From the NCBI RefSeq assembly GCF_934747485.1, contig NZ_CAKVGN010000002.1, positions 1 through 64,000 on the forward strand: 64,000 bases of DNA. The letters run 5' to 3'. Both the position numbers and the translations under genes were made by a program. Of the stretch, positions 1 to 8,938 are shown piece by piece. The stretch's first letter is position 1. Each line of letters starts with the position of its first letter. The notes under the pieces are model-generated. The model was not told the DNA's origin and did not search any database. It saw only the letters and a program-made list of their open reading frames with translations. Origin of the DNA: an uncultured Brachyspira sp. (GTDB taxonomy: Bacteria; Spirochaetota; Brachyspiria; Brachyspirales; Brachyspiraceae).

Positions 1-75
1 TAAAGTTGAAAAACAATTGGAAATTATATATAATTTAGCAAAAAAGGAGCTTTTTTAGTTATCTGGGTCAGCCCC
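1..75 (+). mobile_element. Probable 3' end of an insertion sequence (partial)
   Basis: The first bases read open in frame 2 and stop at a TAG at 56-58, ending in a Lys/Glu-rich helix (EKQLEIIYNLAKKELF). The stop lies only 14-17 bases before GGGTCAGCCCC (65-75), where similarity to an AbgT transporter takes over in the same frame. An ORF ending just inside a G/C-rich terminus next to an interrupted gene is the usual picture of an IS end. The transposase family cannot be named from so short a stretch, and no second terminus is inside the window. Confidence 0.35.
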
Positions 76-994
76 TTATTTTTTAAGCATATCATCAACT
101 TTTGCTGTAATTTTAGTATGCTGGTTTATCACTGATAAAATAGTAGAGCCTTTCCTATGGAAAACTATGCCTATTGATGATGGCATTAAGCCAGAAGATA
201 CAAGCGTCTCTTCAATAACAAAAGAAGAAAATAGAGCCTTTAGAATAGCATTTTCTGTTTTAGTATTAATGATTGTACTTTTAGTAGTTTTACTTATTCC
301 AGAAAACTCTTTATTAAGATCTCCAAATGGTGAATTAACTACTCCAGATGCTCCTGTTATGCAGGCAATAGTGCCAATATTGTTTTTATTTTTGGTAATA
401 CCCGGATACATATATGGAAAGCTTACTGGTAAATTTAAAACAACGAAAGACTTTAGTTTAGCTATGGCTGGAAGCGTTAAAAACCTTGCTTCATTTTTAA
501 CTTTTTCATTTTTCTGTGCTCAGTTTTTGTATGTATTTGGAAACTCTAATGTTGGAACATTGATAGCTATATCTGGTGCTGAGTTTTTAAAATCCTTAAA
601 TATGCCGGCTCAAGTAACAGTAGCAGGAATAACTTTACTTACAGCAATATTAAATTTGTTAATAACTTCAGCTTCATCAAAATGGGCAATATTAGCACCA
701 ATATTTGTACCAATGCTTATGGCTGTCGGCATTTCTCCAGAATTAACTCAGGCAGCATTTAGAGTAAGCGATTCGGCTATAAATGTTGTAACTCCAATGT
801 TTGCATTCTACCCTTTAATAATTTCTTATTGTCAGAAATACTGTAATAAAACAGGAGTTGGTACATTATCTTCTATGATGCTCCCTTATAGTATAGGTTT
901 ATTAATTGTTCTTATGATAATGCTTTATATATTCTGGGGATTAAATATACCTATAGGATTTAACAGCGGCTATGTTTATCCGCCTGTTCATTAA
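59..994 (+). pseudogene. AbgT-family transporter, 5'-truncated
   Basis: The translation matches the C-terminal 60% of the AbgT (p-aminobenzoyl-glutamate / MtrF) transporter family. It includes the loop ending TDKIVEP, membrane segments, the re-entrant region around SASSKWAILAPIFVPM (near codon 180 from the ATG at 167), and the late RVSDSAINVVTPMF segment. Family members are about 500 residues; about 311 codons remain open here, so roughly the first 200 residues are missing. Similarity extends upstream of the only in-frame ATG (167), back to about position 70, so that ATG is not the original start and has no good ribosome-binding site. The gene seems to have been cut by the element at 1-75. 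The full pepT gene follows 23 bp downstream, suggesting a former peptide or aminoacyl-substrate uptake and hydrolysis pair. A C-terminal fragment of this transporter should not be functional. Confidence 0.75.
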
Positions 995-1017
995 TAAAAT
1001 AAAAGAGGTAAAATAAT

Positions 1018-2256
1018 ATGCTAAATGATGATATTAAAAAATTTCAAATTGACAGTTTTTTTAAATATTCTTCTATACCAAGCCAGAGCAATGCATCTGT
1101 AAAAACACTTCCAAGCTCAGAAGGACAGATGAAGCTTGCAAAAGTTTTAGCAGAAGACTTAAAAGCTTTAGGTTTAATAAATGTCGTTGTAAATGATAAT
1201 TCTATTGTTACAGCATTACTTCCAAAAAATAAAGACAATATACATTCTATTGGATTTGTAGCACATCTTGATACTGTTGATATTGGACTTACAGGAGATG
1301 TTCATCCTCAAATACTTAAATTTGAAGGAAATGATTTATGCTTAAACAAAGAAAAAAACATAATGTTTAAAGTATCAGAACACCCTGAAATAAAAAATTA
1401 TATAAACAACGATATTATATTTTCTGATGGAACAAGCGTATTAGGTGCTGACAACAAGGCAGCAATATCAACAATAATGTCTGCATTAAAATACATTACA
1501 GATAATAATATAGAGCATGGCGATATATACATAGCTTTTGTACCAGATGAGGAGATAGGACTTCTTGGCTCTAAGCAATTAGATTTGAATGTATTTAAGC
1601 CGGATTTTGCATACACTATAGATTCATGCGAAATAGGAGAAATAGTATATGAAACATTTAATGCAGGAAGTGCTGCTATAGATATAGAAGGAGTAACTGC
1701 TCACCCTATGAGTGCTAAAGGTGTATTGGTGAACCCTATACTTATAGCAATAGATATAGCTAATGAATTCGACAGAAAACAAACTCCTGAATGTACAGAA
1801 AAAAAAGAGGGATATATTTGGGTGCAAGGCATTAGCGGAAATCAGAGAAATGCTTCTTTAAAATTAAATATTAGAGACCATAACAAAAAACTCTATGAAG
1901 AGAAAAAAGCTAAAATTAGAGAAGCTGTTGAAAAACACCAAAAATTAGAACCAAGAGCAAAAATAGAATTAACTATTGAAGATGTATACGGCAATATAGC
2001 GGACTCTGTTAAAGAAGATAAGTTTCCTATAGATGTTATTTATGAAGCAATGAAAAACTTAAATATAGAAGCGAAAACTTTATCAATGAGAGGCGGTACA
2101 GACGGCTCAGCATTATCTGTAAAGGGACTTTTAACTCCAAATTATTTTACAGGTGCTCATAATTTCCACTCTATATATGAGTTTTTGCCTATACCATCAT
2201 TTCATAAAAGTTTAGAAACTACTCTTGAAATAATAAGAATTATATCTTCAAAATAA
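1018..2256 (+). CDS. pepT: Peptidase T (tripeptide aminopeptidase)
   Basis: A 412-residue M20-family zinc peptidase that releases the N-terminal residue from tripeptides in the cytoplasm. Visible metal and catalytic motifs are HLDTVD (His83, Asp85), GADNKAA (Asp145), PDEEIG (Glu178/179) and TIDS (Asp202), with the late metal His in the GAHNFHS segment near residue 380. Between them lies the lid domain (around residues 210-320) with the AHPMSAKG motif. Length is normal for PepT. The start at 1018 has an AAAAGAGGT ribosome-binding site. It follows the truncated AbgT gene by 23 bp and was probably co-transcribed with it; an intact promoter for pepT is not obvious. A hairpin terminator follows. 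Confidence 0.93.
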   Translation: MLNDDIKKFQIDSFFKYSSIPSQSNASVKTLPSSEGQMKLAKVLAEDLKALGLINVVVNDNSIVTALLPKNKDNIHSIGFVAHLDTVDIGLTGDVHPQILKFEGNDLCLNKEKNIMFKVSEHPEIKNYINNDIIFSDGTSVLGADNKAAISTIMSALKYITDNNIEHGDIYIAFVPDEEIGLLGSKQLDLNVFKPDFAYTIDSCEIGEIVYETFNAGSAAIDIEGVTAHPMSAKGVLVNPILIAIDIANEFDRKQTPECTEKKEGYIWVQGISGNQRNASLKLNIRDHNKKLYEEKKAKIREAVEKHQKLEPRAKIELTIEDVYGNIADSVKEDKFPIDVIYEAMKNLNIEAKTLSMRGGTDGSALSVKGLLTPNYFTGAHNFHSIYEFLPIPSFHKSLETTLEIIRIISSK

Positions 2257-2268
2257 TTATAATTTTAT

Positions 2269-2308
2269 TAATAAAGCAATTGATTATAAATAATCTTTTG
2301 CTTTATTA
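2269..2308. terminator. Bidirectional hairpin terminator between pepT and the ankyrin gene
   Basis: TAATAAAGCAA at 2269-2279 pairs perfectly with TTGCTTTATTA at 2298-2308. It is followed by T-runs on both sides and lies between two convergent genes. Confidence 0.75.
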
Positions 2309-2321
2309 GTAAGTTATTTTT

Positions 2322-3413
2322 TTATCTTGTAAGAAGTTTTATTATTTCTTCATTTTTTCCATATTCTCTTGCATAATATAATGCATCATACTTACCATCT
2401 TTTATGTTTTTATCAGCACCAGCATCTAAAAGTATTTTTGTCATTTCTAAATTCCCGCTATGACAAGCCCACATTAATGCAGTTTTTCCATGTTTATTTT
2501 GAACATTAAGATCAGCATTATTTTTAATAAGCACTTTTACCGCATTAATATTATTATAAGAAGCTGCTTCTATCAATGCGGTTTTTTCATCATAATTTTT
2601 ATAATTTACATTTGCACCATTATCAATTAACTTCTGTAAAAAAACTTCATTAGTAGAATAATTTACTGCAGTTATCAATGGAACACTATAACTAAGCAAA
2701 GTTTCTTGATTAAGATCACAAACTTTCAAACTTCTATCCAAAGAATCAGAACCATTTTGAAGTAAAATATCTGCTATATCATCATGTCCATACATATAAG
2801 CATAAATCAAAGCATTTGCATTATTTCTGTTTCTTTTATTTACAAGAGCTTTATTTTCAATTAATATTTTTACAGTTTCTTTATAGCCTTTCATAGCAGC
2901 ATACATTAAAGGTGTTTCTTCGTTTTCATTATCTCCGTCATAAGCTATATTAACATCGGCTTTATTTTTTATTAAGAGTTTTACCATTTCAATATTTTCT
3001 TTTCTATCATGTTCTAAAGCAGAAAATAATGCAGTTCTTCCTCTAAATCCTTTATAATCAATATCAGCACCATAACTTAAAAGTAGTTTAACCATTTCCA
3101 TATTATTATTATCAATAGCAAGTATTAATACACTATCTGTAAGATATACTGTAGCATTAACATCTGCTTTATATTTCAAAAGAAGCTCAGCCATTTCTAT
3201 ATTATTATCCATAACCGCAAGTGATAACAATGTAAATCCCTCATAATTACGATTATTTACATAATCATTATATTTTTTAAGAATATTTTCAGCTTCTTTA
3301 ATATTGCCTTCATTTACATAATCTATTAATTTTTCAGAAACTTTGCTTTTATTATTATTTTGACTGTATAAGCACATACTAAATAAAAATAAAATAAATA
3401 TTAACTTTTTCAT
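2322..3413 (-). CDS. Secreted ankyrin-repeat protein
   Basis: A 363-residue protein with an N-terminal signal peptide (MKKLIFILFLFSMCLYSQ) and about nine ankyrin repeats filling the rest. Repeats show the usual pattern: TPLMYAA or TALIEAA turns, then a helix ending LLL or VKIL, then the ADVN or GADKN loop. Ankyrin repeats bind proteins; the target is unknown. The signal peptide places it in the periplasm or outside. The membrane-protein gene upstream on the same strand ends 31 bp away, so the two may be one operon. It is one of three secreted ankyrin proteins within 20 kb. A specific role cannot be assigned. Confidence 0.9.
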   Translation of the reverse strand: MKKLIFILFLFSMCLYSQNNNKSKVSEKLIDYVNEGNIKEAENILKKYNDYVNNRNYEGFTLLSLAVMDNNIEMAELLLKYKADVNATVYLTDSVLILAIDNNNMEMVKLLLSYGADIDYKGFRGRTALFSALEHDRKENIEMVKLLIKNKADVNIAYDGDNENEETPLMYAAMKGYKETVKILIENKALVNKRNRNNANALIYAYMYGHDDIADILLQNGSDSLDRSLKVCDLNQETLLSYSVPLITAVNYSTNEVFLQKLIDNGANVNYKNYDEKTALIEAASYNNINAVKVLIKNNADLNVQNKHGKTALMWACHSGNLEMTKILLDAGADKNIKDGKYDALYYAREYGKNEEIIKLLTR

Positions 3414-3444
3414 AATTCATAAACCTCTTTAAATTATTAAACTT

Positions 3445-4635
3445 TTATTTATTTTTTAAAAATATCATTACAATAGGAGCTATAAAAGAAAAAATAAACG
3501 AGTAAATTCCATAAATATAAATAAAACTATATATTTTATTATTTCCAATTACTGCCTCATTTATATTTATATTATCTTTTAATATTTTTATTATGGATTT
3601 TATATTTTGTATTATTATATATATTAAATTAACAGCTATTATAGTATTAAGAACTATAATAGAAACTTCATTTATTTTAATTTCAGAATTAATAACTCTG
3701 TATATGCTTGCACTTAATACTAATATATTAAATAAAAATGCAAGTATTGGAAATATTATATAAATTGCTTTTGTTATTATTCCAGCCTTATAATCAGCCC
3801 TCACAAAATATAGAGTAAATACAAACAAATATAATAATGCATTATAAACTATAAAAGACTTCATATTTTCAAAAGGTCTTATAGGTTCATAAAGTAATGC
3901 AAAAAACAAAATAAATATTAAAAATGAATATATAAATAATAATGCCCTTGATATATATATTGACAAAACAGTTTTAAATCTCTTTTGAATAAAGAAAAAT
4001 ATAAAAGGTATTATGGAAAGAACAAATATAATAGACATAAAAATAAGCTTTTCAATTAATGGTTCTAAATCACTTGCTATATCAGTTCTAAAGATAAATC
4101 TGTCATATAAAAAAACAATAAATATCCAAAATACAAATGCAATAATTGCAGCTATTACAGAAAAGAAAACTATATCTCCTAATTTAGTAAAACTATTAGA
4201 TATATTATTTTTAAAATTATTATCTGCCAAAACTATTATAATAAAAAATATTATATATGATAATATACTTTTATTAATCATTATATTAGACATAAAAAAA
4301 TCAAGCATATTAGGTATTTCATCTTTTAACGGAGCTGAAGTAAATATTCCAAGCAAAAACACAAGTAAAAATGATAAAAATGTTATTAATACAGTTCTTT
4401 TATTAACATTTTCAAAATTGCTGTTTATGCTAAATAGAAATGAATAACAAAAAAAATAAAATACCTGAAAATAAAAACTATTAAAAATGATATTATAAAT
4501 TAATTTTTCAGAATCGTATGTAGTATCAAACAATAATATTTTTATATCCATAGGAATAGAAGAAAATATCATAAGAGTAAATACTAATAAAAAATATAAT
4601 ATCTTTTTAGTGCTGTTATTAATTTTTTCAGACAT
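3445..4635 (-). CDS. Polytopic membrane protein, possibly DUF4153-like
   Basis: A 396-residue, strongly hydrophobic protein with about ten or eleven predicted membrane helices and a short N-terminal cytoplasmic tail (MSEKINNSTKK). Short polar loops separate helices rich in Ile, Phe and Leu; one conserved-looking loop reads FLYDRFIFRTDIASDLEP near the middle. The spacing of helices and this YDRF loop recall the DUF4153 membrane family, but this is a weak recognition and no function is known for it. It is followed by the secreted ankyrin gene 31 bp downstream on the same strand. There are no transporter or enzyme motifs that I can recognise. Confidence 0.7.
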   Translation of the reverse strand: MSEKINNSTKKILYFLLVFTLMIFSSIPMDIKILLFDTTYDSEKLIYNIIFNSFYFQVFYFFCYSFLFSINSNFENVNKRTVLITFLSFLLVFLLGIFTSAPLKDEIPNMLDFFMSNIMINKSILSYIIFFIIIVLADNNFKNNISNSFTKLGDIVFFSVIAAIIAFVFWIFIVFLYDRFIFRTDIASDLEPLIEKLIFMSIIFVLSIIPFIFFFIQKRFKTVLSIYISRALLFIYSFLIFILFFALLYEPIRPFENMKSFIVYNALLYLFVFTLYFVRADYKAGIITKAIYIIFPILAFLFNILVLSASIYRVINSEIKINEVSIIVLNTIIAVNLIYIIIQNIKSIIKILKDNININEAVIGNNKIYSFIYIYGIYSFIFSFIAPIVMIFLKNK

Positions 4636-4744
4636 ATTAAGATATCCTCTGTGGGTATATTAATGTTTGAAAGTGAATTATAAATTATAATTACAAATTG
4701 TAAAGCATTTATGGATTATGATTATATTTTATAATTTTTTTATT

Positions 4745-4937
4745 GTTCTTTTTCCCGCAGCAAAAAGAACCAAAAAGTGCAAATATTTTAGTTTTATATA
4801 TATAAAATAATATATTATATTTTTAAATATACTAAGTATTACTTCATAAAAACATAGTCTTTTTGCTTCTTTGGGTCACCAAAAGAAGTGGGGGTGTGTA
4901 CCCTAAGGGCACGCTTCGCAGGGGGCAAAGCCACCAC
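4745..4937 (+). repeat. Family I intergenic hairpin repeat, copy A
   Basis: Two hairpin modules sit in the 413-bp divergent gap before pbpC. Module 1 (4745-4770) has stem GTTCTTTTT/AAAAAGAAC, then CAAAAAGTGCAAA. Module 2 (4866-4888) has stem CTTCTTTGG/CCAAAAGAAG, then a G-rich tract with further short inverted repeats up to CCACCAC. About 95 bp of AT-rich spacer separates them. Related copies are at 13125-13333, 16415-16655, 20536-20569 and 34478-34678. Confidence 0.8.
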
Positions 4938-4992
4938 AAATTACAAAACTAAAAATTGCCAAATTTAAAAATTATTACAATATAACAAAAAA

Positions 4993-5020
4993 TTGACTAT
5001 TGTTCATTTTATTGTAAAAT
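4993..5020 (+). promoter_or_regulatory. Candidate promoter for pbpC
   Basis: TTGACT (4993-4998), a 16-bp spacer and TAAAAT (5015-5020) lie 28 bp before the pbpC start codon. This is a sigma-70-type match; the strand and spacing fit the gene. Confidence 0.5.
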
Positions 5021-5048
5021 AAAAATATAGGTTTATGGAAAACAGCTT

Positions 5049-7493
5049 ATGGAAAAAATAATTAGAAGAACATCATTAGCTATAATATATATTTTATTAA
5101 TTTCTGTTTTAGTATTGTCAGTAATATTTATTCCAAAGGTATATAATTTTTATAAGTATTGCAAAAATTATATAAATACACCATTTACAAAAGATGAATT
5201 AAAATTAGACGAAGAGAGAGTATTAAAAATATATGACAGAAACAATATTTTAATATCAACACTCTTTCCAAAGCATGGCGGTTTTTATAATGAAGTAAAA
5301 TATAGTGATATATCAACAAACCTAATAAATGCAGTTATAAGTGCCGAGGACAAAAACTTTTTTAAACATGATGGAATAGATTATAAAGCAATAATGAGAG
5401 CCTTTTTAGCCAACTTAATAAACGGCAGAGTGGTATCCGGCGGAAGCACTATAACCCAGCAGTTAGCAAAAAGTATAATGCCAAGAGAGAGAACATATAT
5501 TAATAAATTCTATGAAGCATTAGACGCCATAAGATTAGAAAGAAACCTATCAAAAGAAGAAATTATTACAGAATATTTAAATAGAGTTTTTTTAGGCAAT
5601 AACTGCTATGGAGTGGGAGCTGCCTCTCAAGTTTATTTCAAAAAAGAGGCAAAAGATTTAAATATAAATGAATCAGCGATACTTGCCTCAATTATAAAAT
5701 CAGGAACAAAGTTTAACCCATACAAATATGAAGATAGATTAAATGACAGAAGAATATATGTTATAAATGAAATGAAAAATAATGGCTATATAGATGATGC
5801 CGAATATCAAAAAAATATTAATGATAAAATAAAAGTTTACAACAATAAAGATGAATACACTTTCAAAGCACCGCACTTTACAATGTATGCCAAAGAATCA
5901 TTAGCTCAATTAAAATACAATAACATAACAGAAATAAAAACCACTTTAGACTATAAACTTCAAGAAGAAGCAATAATAGTAATAAGCAATGCAAGTCAAT
6001 CGCTTCATACATTCAATGTAAGAAATATTTCATGCGTTATACTAAATGCTAAAACAGGTGAAATATTATCTATGATAGGTTCTATGGATTATTTTGATAA
6101 GGAAGTTGCTGGAGCTGTTAATGGAGCTGCTGCTTTAAGGCAAGCTGGAAGCACTTTAAAACCTTTTTTGTATGGATATTTGTTTGATAAAGGGGAAACT
6201 CCTGCATCTGTTATAGCTGATGTTAAAACTTATATAAACTCACCGGGGGGAGATTATATACCAGAGAACTTTAATCATAAATATCATGGCCCTGTTACTA
6301 TAAGAGATGCACTTGCCAATTCTCTAAATATACCAGCAGTAAAATGGCTTGCAAGATACAGTATAAAAGACTTTCAAAATATTTTATTAAAATCTGGTTT
6401 AAGCTCTATAAATAAAAACCCTGATTATTATGGTTATTCTCTCGTGCTTGGAAGTGCTGAAGTGAGATTAGTTGATTTAGTTTCAGCATATACTATATTT
6501 CCAAATGAAGGCAAGTTTATAAATCATTATTCTATAAAGTCATTAAAAAAAGAAAATGGCGAAATAATTGATATACCCAAAAAAAGTACAAGGCAGGTAA
6601 TATCAAAAGAAAGTGCCTATCTTATAACAAGCATATTATCCGACAGAAATGCAAGAATGGGTTCTTTTAGAAGCTATAGAGGAATCGTTTATCCTTTTTC
6701 TGTAGCTATAAAAACAGGCACATCAAAAGGCTCGAGAGATGCTTGGGGAATTGGTTATACTAAAGACTATATAGTTGGCATTTGGCTTGGAGATTTTAAG
6801 GGAAGCGAGATGATAAATATTACAGGCGGAAATGGGGCTGTGCCTATAATATATGACTTATTTATTATGCTTAATAAAAGTCAAAAAGAAACCAAATGGA
6901 ATAAACCGGCAAATATAGTAAATAGAGATATATGCTTAATAAGTGGCAAACTTAGAGGAGAGTTTTGTAAAGAATATAGAAATGAAGAGTTTTCTAAAGA
7001 ACATGTGCCAACAGAAGAATGCAATGTTCATAATTTATATATGAAAAATAATGAAGATGGAAGCATAAGCAAAAAAGTGTTTGTAAGTCTTCCTTCAGAA
7101 TATAATGGCTGGATAAAAGAACAGCAAATAGAAACTCCAACAAGTGATTGGGTAAAAGTTGATAATATTTATAATAGAAGTTTGTCTTATAGAGAAAAAA
7201 ATGAATACTCGCAAAATATCATGATTACCTCTCCAACAGACAACTCAGTATATAAAATAGATTCTACCCTTCCAAAAGAATATCAAAACATATTTATAAA
7301 AACATATATACCAGAAAATATTGTCTCAGCAAATCTATACTGCGATGATAAAATTATAGCAAATATTGAGGAATTAAAAAATGGAAACATTAGGTGGCAA
7401 TTAGAAAGCGGAGAACATAGTTTTTATATAAAAGCAGTCAATAAAGAAAATCAAAGTTTAAACAGTATAAAAGTAAATATATTTGTACAATAA
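5049..7493 (+). CDS. pbpC: Penicillin-binding protein 1C (bifunctional murein synthase)
   Basis: An 814-residue class A PBP that polymerises lipid II and cross-links peptidoglycan on the outer face of the inner membrane. An N-terminal anchor helix (about residues 8-30) precedes the GT51 glycosyltransferase domain, with the catalytic EDKNFFKHDG motif (Glu100) and GGSTITQQLAKS (131-142). The transpeptidase domain has STLK (Ser368), SLN (425-427) and KTGTS (555-559). A C-terminal region with Cys-containing segments (CLISGK, EECNVH) and a beta-sandwich at about 725-814 matches the extra C-terminal domain of PBP1C rather than PBP1A/1B. It is monocistronic or co-transcribed with the FecR-domain gene 66 bp downstream. 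Confidence 0.9.
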   Translation: MEKIIRRTSLAIIYILLISVLVLSVIFIPKVYNFYKYCKNYINTPFTKDELKLDEERVLKIYDRNNILISTLFPKHGGFYNEVKYSDISTNLINAVISAEDKNFFKHDGIDYKAIMRAFLANLINGRVVSGGSTITQQLAKSIMPRERTYINKFYEALDAIRLERNLSKEEIITEYLNRVFLGNNCYGVGAASQVYFKKEAKDLNINESAILASIIKSGTKFNPYKYEDRLNDRRIYVINEMKNNGYIDDAEYQKNINDKIKVYNNKDEYTFKAPHFTMYAKESLAQLKYNNITEIKTTLDYKLQEEAIIVISNASQSLHTFNVRNISCVILNAKTGEILSMIGSMDYFDKEVAGAVNGAAALRQAGSTLKPFLYGYLFDKGETPASVIADVKTYINSPGGDYIPENFNHKYHGPVTIRDALANSLNIPAVKWLARYSIKDFQNILLKSGLSSINKNPDYYGYSLVLGSAEVRLVDLVSAYTIFPNEGKFINHYSIKSLKKENGEIIDIPKKSTRQVISKESAYLITSILSDRNARMGSFRSYRGIVYPFSVAIKTGTSKGSRDAWGIGYTKDYIVGIWLGDFKGSEMINITGGNGAVPIIYDLFIMLNKSQKETKWNKPANIVNRDICLISGKLRGEFCKEYRNEEFSKEHVPTEECNVHNLYMKNNEDGSISKKVFVSLPSEYNGWIKEQQIETPTSDWVKVDNIYNRSLSYREKNEYSQNIMITSPTDNSVYKIDSTLPKEYQNIFIKTYIPENIVSANLYCDDKIIANIEELKNGNIRWQLESGEHSFYIKAVNKENQSLNSIKVNIFVQ

Positions 7494-7559
7494 AAAATAT
7501 TATGTATATATAAAAAATATTTCCGATAATATATAAAAATGTATTATGGAGTTTCACAG

Positions 7560-8264
7560 ATGTGTAAAAAAATGATTGCTATAATATTTCTATGTGCTTT
7601 TGCTTTAAATGCTCAATATAGTTATAATAATCAAAACAATTATAATCCTCAATACAACCATAATTATATGGAAGTAGTATCAGCTCAAGGTGAAGTAAAA
7701 ATTACATCAAAAGATATAATAGCTAAACCTGCTAATATAGGCGATTTATTATTTAGTAATGATAGATTAACTTTGCAGGCAAATTCTTATTTAACTTATT
7801 ATATACAAAACAACTCTTTATTTAAACTAAAACAAAATGCTTCATTAAATATAGATGAATCATTAGACAGAAATAATAATATAAAATTTACATTATCTTC
7901 CGGAGAAATCATAGCAATTACAAAACTTAATTCCATCAATATAATTACTCCAAATGCTAATATATCCATGAGAGGTACTGTGATAATAGCAAACAATAAT
8001 GGTGCAACTATTATTAAAGTATTATCCGGTTCTGCCACAGTTAATAATAATCTGCAGCTTGGTGCATTCATGCAGGCCAATATATCAAATACAGAAACAA
8101 CTACAGGCAGCATAGTTTTGGATGCAAATACTAAAAGTTATTTAAATGAAATAATCAATTTACCTTATGCTAATAATGTTGCTCAAGTAAACTTCTATAT
8201 AAATATAGCTTCATTACCTGACAATACTATACTTAATGTAAATCAATCTACTATAGAAAAATAA
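7560..8264 (+). CDS. Exported FecR-domain protein
   Basis: A 234-residue protein with a signal peptide (MCKKMIAIIFLCAFALNAQ). It has a FecR-type beta domain from about residue 40: VSAQGEVKITSKD, then a GDLLFSNDRL turn, then LKQNASLNI and the conserved late TPNANISMRGTVIIA segment. I prefer the ATG at 7560 to the in-frame ATG at 7539 because a TATGGAG ribosome-binding site lies 8 bases before it and the signal peptide then begins properly. FecR domains sense or bind in the periplasm; here there is no linked sigma factor or TonB receptor, so FecI-type signalling is unlikely. The role is unknown. A Tyr/Asn-rich linker follows the signal peptide. Confidence 0.8.
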   Translation: MCKKMIAIIFLCAFALNAQYSYNNQNNYNPQYNHNYMEVVSAQGEVKITSKDIIAKPANIGDLLFSNDRLTLQANSYLTYYIQNNSLFKLKQNASLNIDESLDRNNNIKFTLSSGEIIAITKLNSINIITPNANISMRGTVIIANNNGATIIKVLSGSATVNNNLQLGAFMQANISNTETTTGSIVLDANTKSYLNEIINLPYANNVAQVNFYINIASLPDNTILNVNQSTIEK

Positions 8265-8292
8265 ATAATATTTCACCTAATATGATGCTAAT

Positions 8293-8355
8293 CTTCATAT
8301 AACTTTGACAAATAAAAAATATTGTATATAATTATTAGAAGAAAGTTATATGAAG
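8293..8355 (+). promoter_or_regulatory. Promoter bracketed by a 14-bp perfect inverted repeat (candidate TetR operator)
   Basis: CTTCATATAACTTT (8293-8306) is the exact reverse complement of AAAGTTATATGAAG (8342-8355). Between and overlapping them is a strong promoter: TTGACA (8305-8310), a 16-bp spacer and TATAAT (8327-8332). The left arm overlaps the -35 box and the right arm overlaps the ribosome-binding site of the TetR gene. Because the left arm lies upstream of transcription, this is a DNA signal rather than an RNA hairpin. Confidence 0.65.
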
Positions 8356-8362
8356 GATAGAA

Positions 8363-8929
8363 ATGAATCCAAGAGAACAAATTGTTAATGCTGGAAAAGA
8401 GCTATTCAAGAAGTACGGATTTAAAAAGACATCTATGAGCGACATTGCTTTAATGGTTCATAAATCTAAAAGCAGTATATATCATTATTTTAAAAGTAAA
8501 GAAGAAATTTTTTTTGCCATAGCAGAAAATGAAGCATCAGATTTAAAAAGGTCTATATACGAAGCTATAAAGAAAGAAGATACTGCCGAAGCTAAAATAA
8601 GAGCCTACATATTAACAAGACAAAAAGGATATATTAAATTAGCTAATCTTTATGAAGCACTTCATAGTGAAATATTTGAAGACTTTACTCTAATAGAACA
8701 TGTGAGAGCAAAATATCATAGAGAAGAATATGATACTATTAAAATGATACTAAGAAGCGGTGTAAAAAAAGGATTATTTAATATAGATTTAAGACTTGCA
8801 ACAGAATCAATATTAGCAATAATTAAGGGCTTTGAAATGGAGTGGGCAAAAAATAAAAATATAGAAAATAGTGAAAAAGATTTAGACATCATCATTAATA
8901 TTATCTTCTATGGAATAGTAAAAAGATAA
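8363..8929 (+). CDS. TetR/AcrR-family transcriptional regulator
   Basis: A 188-residue one-domain repressor. The N-terminal helix-turn-helix matches the family closely: IVNAGKELFKKYGFKKTSM, then IALMVHKSKSSIYHYFKSKEEIFF (residues 8-52). The C-terminal ligand-binding part is all-helical without recognisable specificity. The start at 8363 has the site GAAGGA upstream, which overlaps one arm of the inverted repeat described at 8293-8355, so autoregulation is likely. The comEC-like gene begins 9 bp downstream and is probably in the same transcript. The ligand is unknown. Confidence 0.9.
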   Translation: MNPREQIVNAGKELFKKYGFKKTSMSDIALMVHKSKSSIYHYFKSKEEIFFAIAENEASDLKRSIYEAIKKEDTAEAKIRAYILTRQKGYIKLANLYEALHSEIFEDFTLIEHVRAKYHREEYDTIKMILRSGVKKGLFNIDLRLATESILAIIKGFEMEWAKNKNIENSEKDLDIIINIIFYGIVKR

Positions 8930-8938
8930 TTATTAATA

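Noticed and set aside
4013..4447. Long open frame on the plus strand inside the membrane-protein gene
   Set aside because: It has no ribosome-binding site, no family features and is the mirror of a hydrophobic coding frame.
7539..7559. ATG at 7539 as start of the FecR-domain protein
   Set aside because: The ATG at 7560 has the better spaced ribosome-binding site and begins a normal signal peptide.
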